Assembly: GCF_000701265.1 (NCBI RefSeq)
Contig: NZ_KL370760.1
Span: forward strand, 415,203 to 469,032
Source: Legionella wadsworthii DSM 21896 = ATCC 33877
GTDB taxonomy: Bacteria; Pseudomonadota; Gammaproteobacteria; Legionellales; Legionellaceae
Reading direction: 5' to 3'
Length of the DNA: 53,830 bases
Position 1 is the first letter of the stretch, and the number at the start of each line of letters is the position of its first letter. Below, piece after piece: positions 27,491 through 36,539 of the stretch. Both the position numbers and the translations under genes were made by a program. Below the pieces are notes generated by a model that did not search any database, was not told the origin of the DNA, and saw nothing but the letters and a program-made list of their open reading frames with translations.

Positions 27491-28702
27491 TTAATATGGC
27501 TTTAAATACATATGTTCAAATCCCGAAAATGACAAACTATGGTGTTTTCTTTGAGGAGGTTTATTTTTATCAAGGCATAACCTAGGGAAGTGGGTTATCA
27601 AGGCTTTGAAGATACTGTGCATTTCAATTCTGGCCAATTTTGCGCCGAGGCAAAAATGGCTGCCGTAACCATAACTGAAATGCTGGTTTTGCTTTTCGGT
27701 GATCGTAATGGTATCTGGATGGGTGAAAAAATCTGGATCCCGATTCATTGCATGAGTTGATATAAAAATCACTTTCCCTTTTTCGATGAGTTGATTGCCA
27801 AGTTTCGTTTCATTTTTAGTAACCCGGAATATAAATGTGACTGCGGGATCAAGACGATTGCATTCTTCTATATACACATCAAGTGAATCAAGATTATTTC
27901 TTAACCGGGACCAAAGCCCTTGCTCAGAGAGTAAAATAAATAAATTATTACAGAGTTGGTCTGTGGTTGTAACTTGCCCAGCCACCAGCATCATAATTGC
28001 CTGAGAAATAATTTCATCATCGCTAAGTCCAAAATGAGATTGATGTTCTAGCAAAATACTTAAAAAATCATGACCTGCTTTTTGACGGCGAGAAACAATC
28101 AAATCAGAGAAGTAATGATATAGCTGCTTGGCACTATGATTTACTTTTATTCCATCCTCATCTTTATAGCTGGTGGAACCGCCAAAAAATTGAGTCATAT
28201 TATTAGACCAATGATAAAAGTCCATACGTTCGCTATGAGGAATGGCAAATAATTCTGCCAGGGTTACTGAAGGAATGGTTTGTGCCATTTGGCTAACAAA
28301 ATCAAAATGTTTACTTCCCGAAAATTCCAAAAGACAATTGGATACGGTTTGCTGAATCAAGGGCTTTAATTGCTCTAGAGTTTGATGGCTAAAGCCATGG
28401 TAACAAATACGTCTGCGATCGGTATGTTCTGGTGCATCACTCATCACCATCATTAGACTTACTACTTTAAAAAAATCAGTAATAAGGTTTAAATTCATTT
28501 CCGGCATCCGGGAGATAAAAAAAGGGGAGCGATCACAACTGAAATCTTCACTGGTGAGTACCTGCTTGGCTAATGAATAAGAGGTAACCACAAAAAAATG
28601 ACCTGCTTCCCACCAAAATATGTCACCCATTTCACGTAAGTGATGACTGAATTGTTCCGGTGTAGTCGTTTGTTTCAGCTGCATTAAGGTATAGGGTTTC
28701 AT
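27491..28702 (-). CDS. Cytochrome P450 in the isonitrile operon
   Basis: A 403-residue soluble bacterial P450. The haem loop FSYGYGSHFCLGAKLA places the thiolate ligand at Cys351; the I-helix oxygen-activation motif AGQVTT is at 241-246 and the ExxR pair is E280/R283. No reductase domain is fused, so it needs external ferredoxin-type partners, none of which are nearby. Its ATG overlaps the pvcB stop by four bases (ATGA), so it is translated with pvcB. By context it should oxidise the isonitrile intermediate made by PvcA/PvcB; the exact reaction is unknown. P. aeruginosa has PvcC/PvcD at this place instead of a P450. Confidence 0.93.
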   Translation of the reverse strand: MKPYTLMQLKQTTTPEQFSHHLREMGDIFWWEAGHFFVVTSYSLAKQVLTSEDFSCDRSPFFISRMPEMNLNLITDFFKVVSLMMVMSDAPEHTDRRRICYHGFSHQTLEQLKPLIQQTVSNCLLEFSGSKHFDFVSQMAQTIPSVTLAELFAIPHSERMDFYHWSNNMTQFFGGSTSYKDEDGIKVNHSAKQLYHYFSDLIVSRRQKAGHDFLSILLEHQSHFGLSDDEIISQAIMMLVAGQVTTTDQLCNNLFILLSEQGLWSRLRNNLDSLDVYIEECNRLDPAVTFIFRVTKNETKLGNQLIEKGKVIFISTHAMNRDPDFFTHPDTITITEKQNQHFSYGYGSHFCLGAKLARIEMHSIFKALITHFPRLCLDKNKPPQRKHHSLSFSGFEHMYLKPY

Positions 28703-29469
28703 AATATTTGGATCCTTCTTAAATGTCTTGGACTATATTGTTGGAAAGAATTTCGGCCATGCAAGAGTGAAAAGTTATCAGCAAGCAAGAAATCTCCTTG
28801 CTGCCATTCATGTTGGTATAAGTTTTCTTTCATACGCATTTGTTGACTTATAGAAGATAAAATATTATGGGATTCATCCTCACTTTTACCGCTGACTTTA
28901 ACGAGTACAGGATTTAAATAATCCTCTCCTACGGGTTCTGCAAAGCGCATAATGGTTTGATTTGTATCTGGATGGACATCGACGAGTTTCCGAGTGATCG
29001 AACCACCGTAATGAGCCACTTTTTCAGTTTGAAAACTGAGATTGTATTGAAGCCATTCTTTTTTCTGGTCGTCAGTTGCATTTTGCCAGACAAACTCAGT
29101 GTTTACAAAAACCGTTTCCCCGCCATTTCCTATATTGGGTGCCTGCAGACAATGAAATAGTAAGAAACGTGGTTCTTGATAAAAAGCGCCATCCCAATGC
29201 AAGGGGACATCTCCTTCAGTAAATAAATAGTTTTTTGGTTTTTCATCTACTTTCATCTCCATTACTGGGCCAAAATCCCAGGAAAGCAATTGCGCCTGGC
29301 TTTGGCAATAATTGAGTAAATTATCGCGATCCAATGATTTAAAGCCTCTTAAAAGGACGATTTTGTATTGCGTCACCAGTCGTAAGATCATTTTTAATGG
29401 CTTACTGGTCAAGCCAGATATACCATCCGCTTGAATGGTATAAGGCTTAAATTGAATTGTGTGATTCAT
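28699..29469 (-). CDS. pvcB: PvcB-like Fe(II)/2-oxoglutarate oxygenase (TauD family)
   Basis: A 256-residue TauD/TfdA-fold oxygenase. The iron facial triad is visible as His91-x-Asp93 (LHWDGAF) and distal His237 (LHGRNSF); the 2-oxoglutarate-binding Arg is one of the C-terminal arginines at 248-252. In PvcA-linked pathways this enzyme oxidatively desaturates or decarboxylates the amino-acid isonitrile to a vinyl isonitrile. It starts with an ATG that overlaps the pvcA stop by one base and ends overlapping the P450 start, a tightly coupled unit. The assignment to the PvcB subgroup rests on the neighbour; TauD membership itself is clear. Confidence 0.9.
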   Translation of the reverse strand: MNHTIQFKPYTIQADGISGLTSKPLKMILRLVTQYKIVLLRGFKSLDRDNLLNYCQSQAQLLSWDFGPVMEMKVDEKPKNYLFTEGDVPLHWDGAFYQEPRFLLFHCLQAPNIGNGGETVFVNTEFVWQNATDDQKKEWLQYNLSFQTEKVAHYGGSITRKLVDVHPDTNQTIMRFAEPVGEDYLNPVLVKVSGKSEDESHNILSSISQQMRMKENLYQHEWQQGDFLLADNFSLLHGRNSFQQYSPRHLRRIQIL

Positions 29470-30401
29470 TAACTCGCCTCCAAAACGTAGTGATCCTCAT
29501 TAAAACGTGCCCCCATTTGTTCTGCTTCTTGTCTTTTTACGAGATGCCATCTATGGCCGTTTTTGACTAACACATTATGCCAGGGAGTACTCCAGCGATT
29601 GGATACGGGTAAAAAATGGATGCCCATTTTTTCAGATCCACAGGCTTGAGGGTGTATGGATAAACGCACAGATTGAGGAAAATAGCATCTCAGTAATTGT
29701 GACCAAGCATTAGAGCGACGAATCACTTCATAAGTGGTTTTTTTGGCTTCTTGCCGTATTTGGTTTTTGGTTTGTCCGGGTTTCAAGGCGAATTGATCTT
29801 CTATGATGAATCGATGAATCCCATTGAATTGGTAAAGGGCGCTTGGATCCAGAGATAAGCTCTTCTTTAATGAATCTAAAGGTTGTGCAAATTCAGACAT
29901 TAATAATTCCCGCATCATGGTGAAATTGTGAGTTGGATAAACATTGTCCAGCGAGAAAGTAGACAAATGGGATAATTGATAATCTTGGATAATCCGGTGA
30001 ATTCCTTTTTGATAGACATCCACATGGGCGTCACTGACTAAAACCAAATCATTAAAGACACGACCATCGGAACAAATAATTAATTTAACACCTACAGGAT
30101 AAACTTTCTGCATGGTTTGACAGAGTTCATTGAGATTGGTCAAGCCTATAATTTCACCTAGGTCAGGATTTTCGGATATGGTTTTTTGCCGATTCGCAGA
30201 TTTTGCTGGGAAAGCAGGGAGGATTAAAGTAAGTATTCGTTGCTCCTTCACCGCTTGTTGAATCTGATGCCGTGGGTGTCGGATACATTCACTGCATAAA
30301 ATACCACGGCACGTTTTTTCAGAGAATTCATTTAATCTTCTATGATGGAATAATATTTCTAATAAAGCAGATGTTGTATCTTGCTCAGTAGCTATTGACA
30401 T
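29469..30401 (-). CDS. pvcA: PvcA-like isonitrile (isocyanide) synthase
   Basis: A 310-residue protein of the DIT1/PvcA family, which converts the amino group of an aromatic amino acid into an isonitrile using ribulose-5-phosphate as the carbon source. The family-typical LPAFPAKSANRQKT segment (about residues 80-93) with the following NPDLGEI, and GVKLIICSDGRVF (about 128-140), are present, as is the C-terminal PWHNV. The amino-acid substrate (Tyr or Trp) cannot be read from sequence. GGAGA lies five bases before the ATG. It is the first gene of the operon and is divergent from the LysR gene across a 191-base shared promoter region. Confidence 0.93.
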   Translation of the reverse strand: MSIATEQDTTSALLEILFHHRRLNEFSEKTCRGILCSECIRHPRHQIQQAVKEQRILTLILPAFPAKSANRQKTISENPDLGEIIGLTNLNELCQTMQKVYPVGVKLIICSDGRVFNDLVLVSDAHVDVYQKGIHRIIQDYQLSHLSTFSLDNVYPTHNFTMMRELLMSEFAQPLDSLKKSLSLDPSALYQFNGIHRFIIEDQFALKPGQTKNQIRQEAKKTTYEVIRRSNAWSQLLRCYFPQSVRLSIHPQACGSEKMGIHFLPVSNRWSTPWHNVLVKNGHRWHLVKRQEAEQMGARFNEDHYVLEAS

Positions 30402-30554
30402 TCTTGTCTCCAGTTTGTTTTGTATTACCCTGCCATCACCAAACAGGCCGCGCCTAATGACTTACATTATTGCGCCTTAGTGAAGCGATGGCTCAACCTA
30501 CAAAAACTACTTCATCTTTCGAAAAAATAGATTATGTAAAAAGAATATAAATTG

Positions 30555-30586
30555 ATAATATTAAGTTTGAATTAACTTAATAATAT
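30555..30586. promoter_or_regulatory. Palindromic LysR-type operator candidate
   Basis: TTAAGTT (30561-30567) and AACTTAA (30574-30580) form an inverted repeat with a six-base centre, and pairing continues outward to 30555/30586 with one mismatch. It overlaps the region just before the LysR start, as expected for an autoregulatory LysR-binding site (T-N11-A class). It also contains AATATTAAG, the reverse of the TTAATATT core of PmrA-like boxes. Confidence 0.5.
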
Positions 30587-30592
30587 TAAATT

Positions 30593-31477
30593 ATGGAAAT
30601 AGATTTTGACGCACTTCGCGTCTTTGTCGTGGTTGTGCAAAGTGGCGGTTTTAATGCGGCAACCCGGGTTTTATTTAAAAGCCAGCCTGCGATTACCTCC
30701 TCAATAAAAAAGCTTGAGGAGCAACTCAATTTAATGTTATTTGATCGAAGTCAATATCGACCTACGCTCACAAAGGAAGGAGAAAAACTCTATCATAGAG
30801 CTCAGTCATTAATAGGTCATTGGAAGAACATAGGCCAATTTGCAGGGCAACTCCAAACAGAGGCAGAAAGTGATATTACCATTGCAATCGACGTTTTTTT
30901 CCCTTTATCCAGTTTGAAAAATTTGTTGCGCCACTGGATTCTCAGTTTTCCAAGCACACAATTTCATTTTTTGTCTGAATCACTTGGAGGAGCTTGCGAA
31001 CGTTTATTGAGAAATCAGGCAGATTTGATCATCAGTGAGAATTTAATCACCAAACAAGCAGTAGAAGTGATTCCTCTTCGCTCTGAATTTCTTGTAGCGG
31101 TCGCATCTCCAGATTTCATTCAGCTTTACAAAAATCAATTAGAAGACTTGGATACACTTTCGGAATGCATGCAAGTAATTCTACGTGACTCCTCGCAGTC
31201 TGATTACTCCTTTGGAGTAATTGAACATGGGCACCGATGGACGGTCCGTGACGTGATGGCTAAAAAAGACATTATTGTTGCAGGTCTTGGCTGGGGGAGA
31301 CTTCCTTTGTATCTGATTTCGCAAGAATTGGCAGACGGTCGATTATGCTATTTGCAAGGAAATCATTTTGATAAAAGACTGGTTAATTTGGAAGCAATAC
31401 GATTACAAAAACCTGCTCGGGGCCCTGTTGCAGAACAGCTGTGGCATGATTTAAATAAAAATTATTATTTTGAATGA
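30593..31477 (+). CDS. LysR-family transcriptional regulator
   Basis: A 294-residue LTTR. The winged helix-turn-helix occupies about residues 1-60 (FDALRVFVVVVQSGGF, then AATRVLFKSQPAITSSIKKL), followed by the linker helix and a periplasmic-binding-like effector domain (about 90-290). It is divergent from pvcA, the classical position for a regulator of the adjacent operon; P. aeruginosa pvc genes are also controlled by a LysR regulator, PtxR. No ribosome binding site is visible before the ATG, which is immediately preceded by the palindrome, suggesting weak or leaderless translation. Confidence 0.93.
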   Translation: MEIDFDALRVFVVVVQSGGFNAATRVLFKSQPAITSSIKKLEEQLNLMLFDRSQYRPTLTKEGEKLYHRAQSLIGHWKNIGQFAGQLQTEAESDITIAIDVFFPLSSLKNLLRHWILSFPSTQFHFLSESLGGACERLLRNQADLIISENLITKQAVEVIPLRSEFLVAVASPDFIQLYKNQLEDLDTLSECMQVILRDSSQSDYSFGVIEHGHRWTVRDVMAKKDIIVAGLGWGRLPLYLISQELADGRLCYLQGNHFDKRLVNLEAIRLQKPARGPVAEQLWHDLNKNYYFE

Positions 31478-31550
31478 ACTAACTGCTCATTCGAACAGCA
31501 CTTTGTCTGCTGCCACCGCTCATCGGTAGTATTCTAGATTTACTTGATTA

Positions 31551-32107
31551 TAGATTCCGCGAACAAGTCGCGGAACGTGGAAAGAATGAACCAGGCGCGG
31601 AACGTTGAAAGAATGTACAAGTCGCGGAACGTTGAAGGAATGAACCAGTCGCGGAACGTTGAAAGAATGAACCAGTCGCGGAACGTTGAAAGAATGAACC
31701 AGTCGCGGAACGTTGAAAGAATGAACAAGTCGCGGAACGTTGAAAGAATGAACAAGTTGCGGAACGTTGAAGGAATGAATATGTCACGGAACGTTGAAGG
31801 AATGAATATGTCACGGAACGTTGAAGGAATGAATATGTCACGGAACGTTGAAAGAATGTACAAGTCGCGGAACGTTGAAGGAATGAACAAGTCGCGGAAC
31901 GTTGAAGGAATGAACAAGTCGCGGAACGTTGAAAGAATGAACAAGTCGCGGAACGTTGAAAGAATGAACCAGTCGCGGAACGTTGAAGGAATGAACAAAG
32001 TCGCAGACGTTGGGAGAATGAATTCAAAAAAGTCGGGCATGCTGGAAGTAAACTCTTTTTGCATTACCCCTGCCGACGCACCGCGGCTTGTCCGCGGTGT
32101 CTAGATT
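31551..32107. repeat. Repeat element with inverted hairpin termini and a 27-bp tandem array
   Basis: The left end (CCGCG aacaagt CGCGGAACGT, 31557-31578) and the right end near 32078-32101 (ACGCACCGCGGCTTGTCCGC) are imperfect inverted repeats of about 22 bases, each itself a hairpin. TAGATT occurs directly at both outer edges (31551-31556 and 32102-32107), a candidate target duplication. Between them run about 16 copies of a 27-bp unit plus one degenerate copy (to about 32020); each unit contains AACAAGTCGCGGAACGTT, which is the left terminus itself. Because 27 is nine codons, long frames are open on both strands (peptide repeat SRNVERMNQ on plus); these are not credible genes. It fills the 674-base gap between the LysR gene and tatB. 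Confidence 0.85.
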
Positions 32108-32151
32108 ATTACTGCATTTTAATGAATCGACACGAAAGATAATAATTCTGA

Positions 32152-32382
32152 TTAAGATACCTGATCTTTTTTATATTGTTCATCAGCCTCTTTCGCCTGA
32201 CGTTGATTTTCCTGCAACTGCCATGCATTCAATTGTTGCTGCCATAATAAATAGGCCTGAGCTTTAAGCTGGTTTAATTTTCTTACCAGCATGCCGAGAT
32301 GGATTGCCAGCATTGGTAGTTTCTTTGGTCCAAATACAACAAAGGCAACCATAAAAATAACCAGAAGCTCTCCACTGCTCAT
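32152..32382 (-). CDS. tatB: Sec-independent protein translocase TatB
   Basis: A 76-residue TatA/B-family protein: one N-terminal membrane helix with a polar Glu (SGELLVIFMVAFVVFGPKKLP), the FGP hinge typical of TatB-type proteins, then an amphipathic helix (about 22-45) and a short charged tail. It is much shorter than E. coli TatB (171), mainly in the C-terminal tail. Its ATG overlaps the tatA stop (ATGA), and it is the last gene of the ubiE-ubiJ-ubiB-tatA-tatB operon. With TatC it should form the signal-peptide receptor. Confidence 0.87.
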   Translation of the reverse strand: MSSGELLVIFMVAFVVFGPKKLPMLAIHLGMLVRKLNQLKAQAYLLWQQQLNAWQLQENQRQAKEADEQYKKDQVS

Positions 32383-32564
32383 GATGATTTACTATCTTCT
32401 TTGGACTGTTCGCTGGTTGGAGCTTCATTTAATGCTTTACGGAAATTCCTAATCGCTTCTCCCAGATCAGTGCCTATTGTTTTTAATTTAGAAGTACCAA
32501 AAAGAGCAATAATAATCACCAAAATTAATAATAAAGACAGAGGGCTGATACCACTTAATCCCAT
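32379..32564 (-). CDS. tatA: Sec-independent protein translocase TatA
   Basis: A 61-residue TatA: membrane helix SPLSLLLILVIIIALFGTSKL, then the amphipathic helix GTDLGEAIRNFRKAL and a charged tail. TatA oligomers form the protein-conducting part of the Tat system. I chose the ATG at 32564, preceded by GAGGA seven bases upstream; a longer in-frame start would overlap ubiB and add 11 unconserved residues. It begins one base after the ubiB stop and overlaps tatB, so the genes are coupled. Confidence 0.94.
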   Translation of the reverse strand: MGLSGISPLSLLLILVIIIALFGTSKLKTIGTDLGEAIRNFRKALNEAPTSEQSKEDSKSS

Positions 32565-32565
32565 G

Positions 32566-34215
32566 TTAGTTCCTCGCATTACGGTTAAAAAGTACAAACA
32601 AACCCGTTAAGACAGCTCCAGTCAAAGCAAGAGCAGCAATTTGTTTGTCATGAATTAAATCTAAATAATCCAGCACGCTGACTAATAGAAAAGTTAGTCC
32701 TGCACCTATGGCCACACTATTCCATTGGATTGCAGGTTTTTCATTTTCTGACAGTTCATTTGCCAGCTCTTTTTTTGTTATTAATTCTTCTTTTTTAAGT
32801 TCGAGATATTCGAACAGCAATTTAGGCATATGGGGTAATTGTTCTGCAAAAAAGGGCAGGTTTTTTTTCAGTTGTGCAAAGAACGCCTTGGGACCTATTT
32901 GATCTCTGACCCATTTTTCAAGGAAAGGCTTGGCGGTAGCCCACAAATCCAGGTCTGGATAAAGTTGCCTTCCCAACCCCTCTACAGCGAGTAAGGTTTT
33001 TTGTAATAAAACCAATTGCGGCTGCACTACCATATCAAAACGACGAGCTACCTGGAAAAGCCTCAGGACGACTTGTGCGAAGGAGATGTCTTTTAAAGGT
33101 CTTTCGAAAATTGGTTCACACACAGTTCGAATGCTACTTTCAAATTCGTCGACACGGGTATTTCGGGCAACCCAACCTGATTCGACATGTAACTCAGCGA
33201 CACGTCGATAATCCCGGTTAAAAAAAGCCAGAAGATTTTCAGCTAAATACCGCTTGTCATTATCATTTAAGGTGCCCATGATGCCAAAGTCGATACAAAT
33301 ATACTGAGGCTCCTTTGGATTTTTATAAGAAACAAAAATATTCCCCGGATGCATGTCTGCATGAAAGAAACAATCACGGAATACTTGCGTAAAGAAAATC
33401 TCAACACCACGTTCGGCCAATTTTTTTATATCTACCCCGTGTGACTTCAGGCTGGGTATGTCCGCAACAGGTATACCATGAATTCGTTCCAGAACCATGA
33501 CATTCGTGCGTGAATAATCCCAATAAATTTCTGGTATATACAGAATCGGCGAATGTTCAAAATTGCGCCTTAATTGAGCGGCATTTGCTGCCTCTCTCAT
33601 TAAATCGAGTTCGTCAATTAAAGTATGCTCAAATTCAGTAACAATTTCTTTAGGCTTTAAGCGTCTTATCTCAGGCCAATACCTATCTGCCCATTTTGCA
33701 ATCGTATGCATAATACTTAGATCCTGCTCAATGATCCGTCGCATTTTAGGCCGAAGCACTTTGACAATAACTTCTTCGCCGGTTTTCAAAGTAGCTGCAT
33801 GAACTTGCGCCATAGAGGCGGATGCTAGAGGAATAGAATCAAATTCTGCAAAAACTTCATAAGGCGACATCCCGTAGGCTTTTTCTATTATCGCCATTGC
33901 AAGTTCACTTGAAAAAGGAGGAACATTATCTTGTAATTTGCTCAACTCTAGAGCGATATCCAAGGGCAGAATATCCGGGCGTGTTGAGAGTGCTTGGCCA
34001 AATTTAATAAAAATCGGACCCAGTGCCTCCAAGGATTTGCGAAGCGCTTCGCCATGGGTTAACTGTTCTTTACGGAACCAGTTCCATGGATTTAAATATA
34101 TGATAAAGCGCAGGGGGGCAAATAAGCGTAATGATACGACGACATTATCAAGCCCATTCTTAGCCAGAATATAATTGATATGAATCAGGCGAACGAGTTT
34201 TTTAATGGATTTCAT
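32566..34215 (-). CDS. ubiB: UbiB, ABC1/ADCK-type kinase for ubiquinone synthesis
   Basis: An atypical protein-kinase-like ATPase needed for coenzyme Q biosynthesis. The family KxGQ motif is seen in [13 protein letters not shown] (about residues 71-83), the VKVLRPKM strand carries the ATP lysine (about 151-158), and [12 protein letters not shown] (about 286-297) and CIDFGIMG (about 308-315) are the catalytic and metal loops. Two C-terminal hydrophobic helices (about 500-545) anchor it in the membrane. The 549-residue length is normal. It overlaps ubiJ by 14 bases and precedes tatA by one base. Confidence 0.97.
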   Translation of the reverse strand: MKSIKKLVRLIHINYILAKNGLDNVVVSLRLFAPLRFIIYLNPWNWFRKEQLTHGEALRKSLEALGPIFIKFGQALSTRPDILPLDIALELSKLQDNVPPFSSELAMAIIEKAYGMSPYEVFAEFDSIPLASASMAQVHAATLKTGEEVIVKVLRPKMRRIIEQDLSIMHTIAKWADRYWPEIRRLKPKEIVTEFEHTLIDELDLMREAANAAQLRRNFEHSPILYIPEIYWDYSRTNVMVLERIHGIPVADIPSLKSHGVDIKKLAERGVEIFFTQVFRDCFFHADMHPGNIFVSYKNPKEPQYICIDFGIMGTLNDNDKRYLAENLLAFFNRDYRRVAELHVESGWVARNTRVDEFESSIRTVCEPIFERPLKDISFAQVVLRLFQVARRFDMVVQPQLVLLQKTLLAVEGLGRQLYPDLDLWATAKPFLEKWVRDQIGPKAFFAQLKKNLPFFAEQLPHMPKLLFEYLELKKEELITKKELANELSENEKPAIQWNSVAIGAGLTFLLVSVLDYLDLIHDKQIAALALTGAVLTGLFVLFNRNARN

Positions 34216-34819
34216 AATGATTTAGCAACTGATTGATATGGGCCTGCAGGCGCTCAACACTTAAGGATAACTCATCGACTTCAGCGAAAAAATCTTCCAG
34301 CTCGTATTTTGTAGGTAGCACGCGCAATTCTTCATTCAGGTATTCCGATATATTTTGACGCATGGATTCATCAAATTTTTTCTTGAAGGCCATTCCCTTT
34401 CGTACGAAAGAGCCAATTTGATGCGCCACGACATCTCCCGTAAAGTGAGCAAGATGGCCTTCCCAATCAATATCCATTTCATCAAAAAGTTTTTTTACTT
34501 GTTGCCCTAATTCAATATCTCCCTTCATCCGAATTTTATCATTAAATAAAGATCGCGCTTTGGATGCAGGTAATAAACTGAGCCGGATTAAACCTAACGG
34601 ATTGCTATGAATGACGGTATCTGCTTCTCTATCGAAACGATCAAGAAGGATTATCTCACCGTCCTTAAATAGAATAAAAAAATTAACGTTTAGAGGACTG
34701 ATAATCATTTCCAATGATTTATTATCAAGGGTCCTCAATTTGGCCGGCATGTTTTCATCCAGCTTGGCAGCTTGATTGATGGCTATTTGCAGAGCTTTTA
34801 AAGAATATTTTTTTAACAT
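34202..34819 (-). CDS. ubiJ: Ubiquinone biosynthesis accessory factor UbiJ
   Basis: A 205-residue SCP2-domain lipid-binding protein that, with UbiK, organises the soluble Ubi complex in gammaproteobacteria. The start ATG at 34819 gives a normal length (E. coli UbiJ is 201 residues); a longer frame to 34867 overlaps ubiE and is unlikely. The SCP2 part spans about 20-110 and the C-terminus (about 165-200) is a coiled coil with [15 protein letters not shown]. The gene order ubiE-ubiJ-ubiB is conserved in E. coli and supports the call. Confidence 0.9.
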   Translation of the reverse strand: MLKKYSLKALQIAINQAAKLDENMPAKLRTLDNKSLEMIISPLNVNFFILFKDGEIILLDRFDREADTVIHSNPLGLIRLSLLPASKARSLFNDKIRMKGDIELGQQVKKLFDEMDIDWEGHLAHFTGDVVAHQIGSFVRKGMAFKKKFDESMRQNISEYLNEELRVLPTKYELEDFFAEVDELSLSVERLQAHINQLLNHYEIH

Positions 34820-34826
34820 GGTGCGC

Positions 34827-35579
34827 TCAATATTTATAGGCAATGTGTAGGGCAACGATGCCGCCACTTAAATTATCATAATGACAATCTTCAAAACCCG
34901 CATGCTCAATCATTTCCTTCAATTTTATTTGGTTTGGATGCATGCGTATGGATTCAGCAAGATATTGATAACTGGCTTTATCTTGCGCAATGAACTCTCC
35001 TATTTTAGGTAAAATATTAAACGAATACCAGTCATATATAGGTTTTAAACCCGGAAAAGTAGGCGTTGAGAATTCAAGAATCATGATTTTTCCACCGGGT
35101 TTGCAAACACGATACATTGAACGCAGTGCTTCGTCCTTATCGGTTACATTCCTTAATCCAAATCCCATGGTAATGCAATGAAAGGTATTGTCAGCAAAAG
35201 GCAGGCATTGGGCATTCCCTTGGACGTAATCAATATTTTGGTATAAACCTTCATCAAGCAAACGGTTCCGGCCGACATTGAGCATGGCCGAATTAATATC
35301 GGCCAGGACAACAAGGCCGGTAACTCCTACTTTTTTACAAAGCAGCCGTGTTAAGTCTCCACTACCTCCAGCAAGATCCAGAACAAATTGTCCAGGACGT
35401 ACATGACTTAGTTCTACCGTGTAACGCTTCCATAGGTGGTGAATACCCAAAGACATTAAATCATTCATCACATCATAATTTTTAGCTACAGAATGAAAAA
35501 CTTCAGCAACCTTTTTTTCTTTCTCATCCCAGGATACGGTGGAGAAGCCAAAGTCTGTTTTTTTATATTGATCAGCCAT
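34827..35579 (-). CDS. ubiE: Ubiquinone/menaquinone C-methyltransferase UbiE
   Basis: SAM-dependent methyltransferase that C-methylates the benzoquinone ring in ubiquinone synthesis. The 250 residues match the family. The cofactor motif [15 protein letters not shown] is near 66-80, and the two signature regions [18 protein letters not shown] (about 35-52) and [15 protein letters not shown] (about 153-167) are present. It is the first gene of the ubiE-ubiJ-ubiB-tatA-tatB unit. The 200-base upstream region has no feature I can firmly assign. Confidence 0.98.
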   Translation of the reverse strand: MADQYKKTDFGFSTVSWDEKEKKVAEVFHSVAKNYDVMNDLMSLGIHHLWKRYTVELSHVRPGQFVLDLAGGSGDLTRLLCKKVGVTGLVVLADINSAMLNVGRNRLLDEGLYQNIDYVQGNAQCLPFADNTFHCITMGFGLRNVTDKDEALRSMYRVCKPGGKIMILEFSTPTFPGLKPIYDWYSFNILPKIGEFIAQDKASYQYLAESIRMHPNQIKLKEMIEHAGFEDCHYDNLSGGIVALHIAYKY

Positions 35580-35783
35580 AGGGGAGCAGGATTAATTATT
35601 TAGTCCACCATATTAACTTATTTTATTATAGATACACAGTCTTTGGATGGATTATACAAGACAGCGGATGAGAATTTTGTGAGCTCAGTACCAATTTTTC
35701 AAAGTGATAGGACATATGAAGCACAAAATTGGTTTCATGCTTCATTATTTAGAATAAGATTCGTTTCAATTAAAAGAATTAAC

Positions 35784-36539
35784 TTAGTTCTTGGGGTGAT
35801 TTTCCTTTGATGCTTCGTTTACTTCTTCCTCTTCTCTCGTACGCTTTACTTCTTTCTTGTAAAAGGAAAAGTGGTTATCTGTACTCGAATTATTATTATT
35901 ATTCTCTTCGAGCTTTCTTTTCTTTTCATTGCTAACCCCAGGACTCACCATTTTGAGATGGCGATCATATTCAGGATGTAAAATAAAATTTGATTTTGGA
36001 ATATAGGTATCAAAAACTGGGATAGCTTCACCCTGGCTTGATATTTTTTTAAAACAGTCAGTTTTTGTTCCTTTGGTATTGAACATGAGGGCGCATCCTT
36101 CTAAAGAATCTCCTATCTTGTCGTATAATGCATCAGCCGTGATATCCCCTTTGCATTCTCCTGTGTAAAGTAAAAAATCTCGAGCCTTGGGATCTATTTT
36201 GATTTCGAATTGCTCAAGGAATTGCGCCATTTGTTTCAATCTGGCATATAAATCAAGTCCGAAGTGATTTGTTGCCACTCCATCCTGCATAGGTTGTGCA
36301 AGGATGACTTGCACAGGCTTGTTATCCGTAGTTCTACCCTTATAAGCAGCGTAAGCATGGGAAAAATTCTCGCCATCTGCAGAAGGAGTTAGAAAAGGTT
36401 CATTCCCGGATTGTTTTCCACCAAAAGCCAATAGAGTTCCATGTTCATCCAAAACCAAACAACAAGCTTTGGTAAATGGTGCATAGGATACGCAACACTG
36501 CTCTTTAGAAGGAGGATTTACATTTGATTTTGATTGCAT
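35784..36539 (-). CDS. Orphan protein with basic, Asn- and Glu-rich tail; possible Dot/Icm substrate
   Basis: No family is recognised in this 251-residue protein. The first 200 residues look like a compact globular domain with many cysteines (C15, C16, C26, C27 and others). The C-terminal 50 are low-complexity and charged: a basic cluster KKRKLE near 206-211 that resembles a nuclear localisation signal, a run of five Asn, KKEVKRTREEEE, and a polar end. Legionella effectors often end in a Glu-rich, Lys-containing secretion signal, so this is a candidate; proof is lacking. I chose the ATG at 36539, with GAGAG five bases upstream, over the ATG at 36551. It is monocistronic. Confidence 0.65.
   Translation of the reverse strand: MQSKSNVNPPSKEQCCVSYAPFTKACCLVLDEHGTLLAFGGKQSGNEPFLTPSADGENFSHAYAAYKGRTTDNKPVQVILAQPMQDGVATNHFGLDLYARLKQMAQFLEQFEIKIDPKARDFLLYTGECKGDITADALYDKIGDSLEGCALMFNTKGTKTDCFKKISSQGEAIPVFDTYIPKSNFILHPEYDRHLKMVSPGVSNEKKRKLEENNNNNSSTDNHFSFYKKEVKRTREEEEVNEASKENHPKN

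Noticed and set aside
31557..32020. CRISPR array
   Set aside because: The 27-bp units are directly adjacent with no unique spacers, and no cas gene is in the window.
31540..32104. Long open frames on both strands (174, 186 and 159 codons) encoding 9-residue peptide repeats
   Set aside because: The 27-bp repeat unit is a multiple of three and contains no stop in several frames, so every copy extends the frames. There is no ribosome binding site and the peptides have extreme composition.
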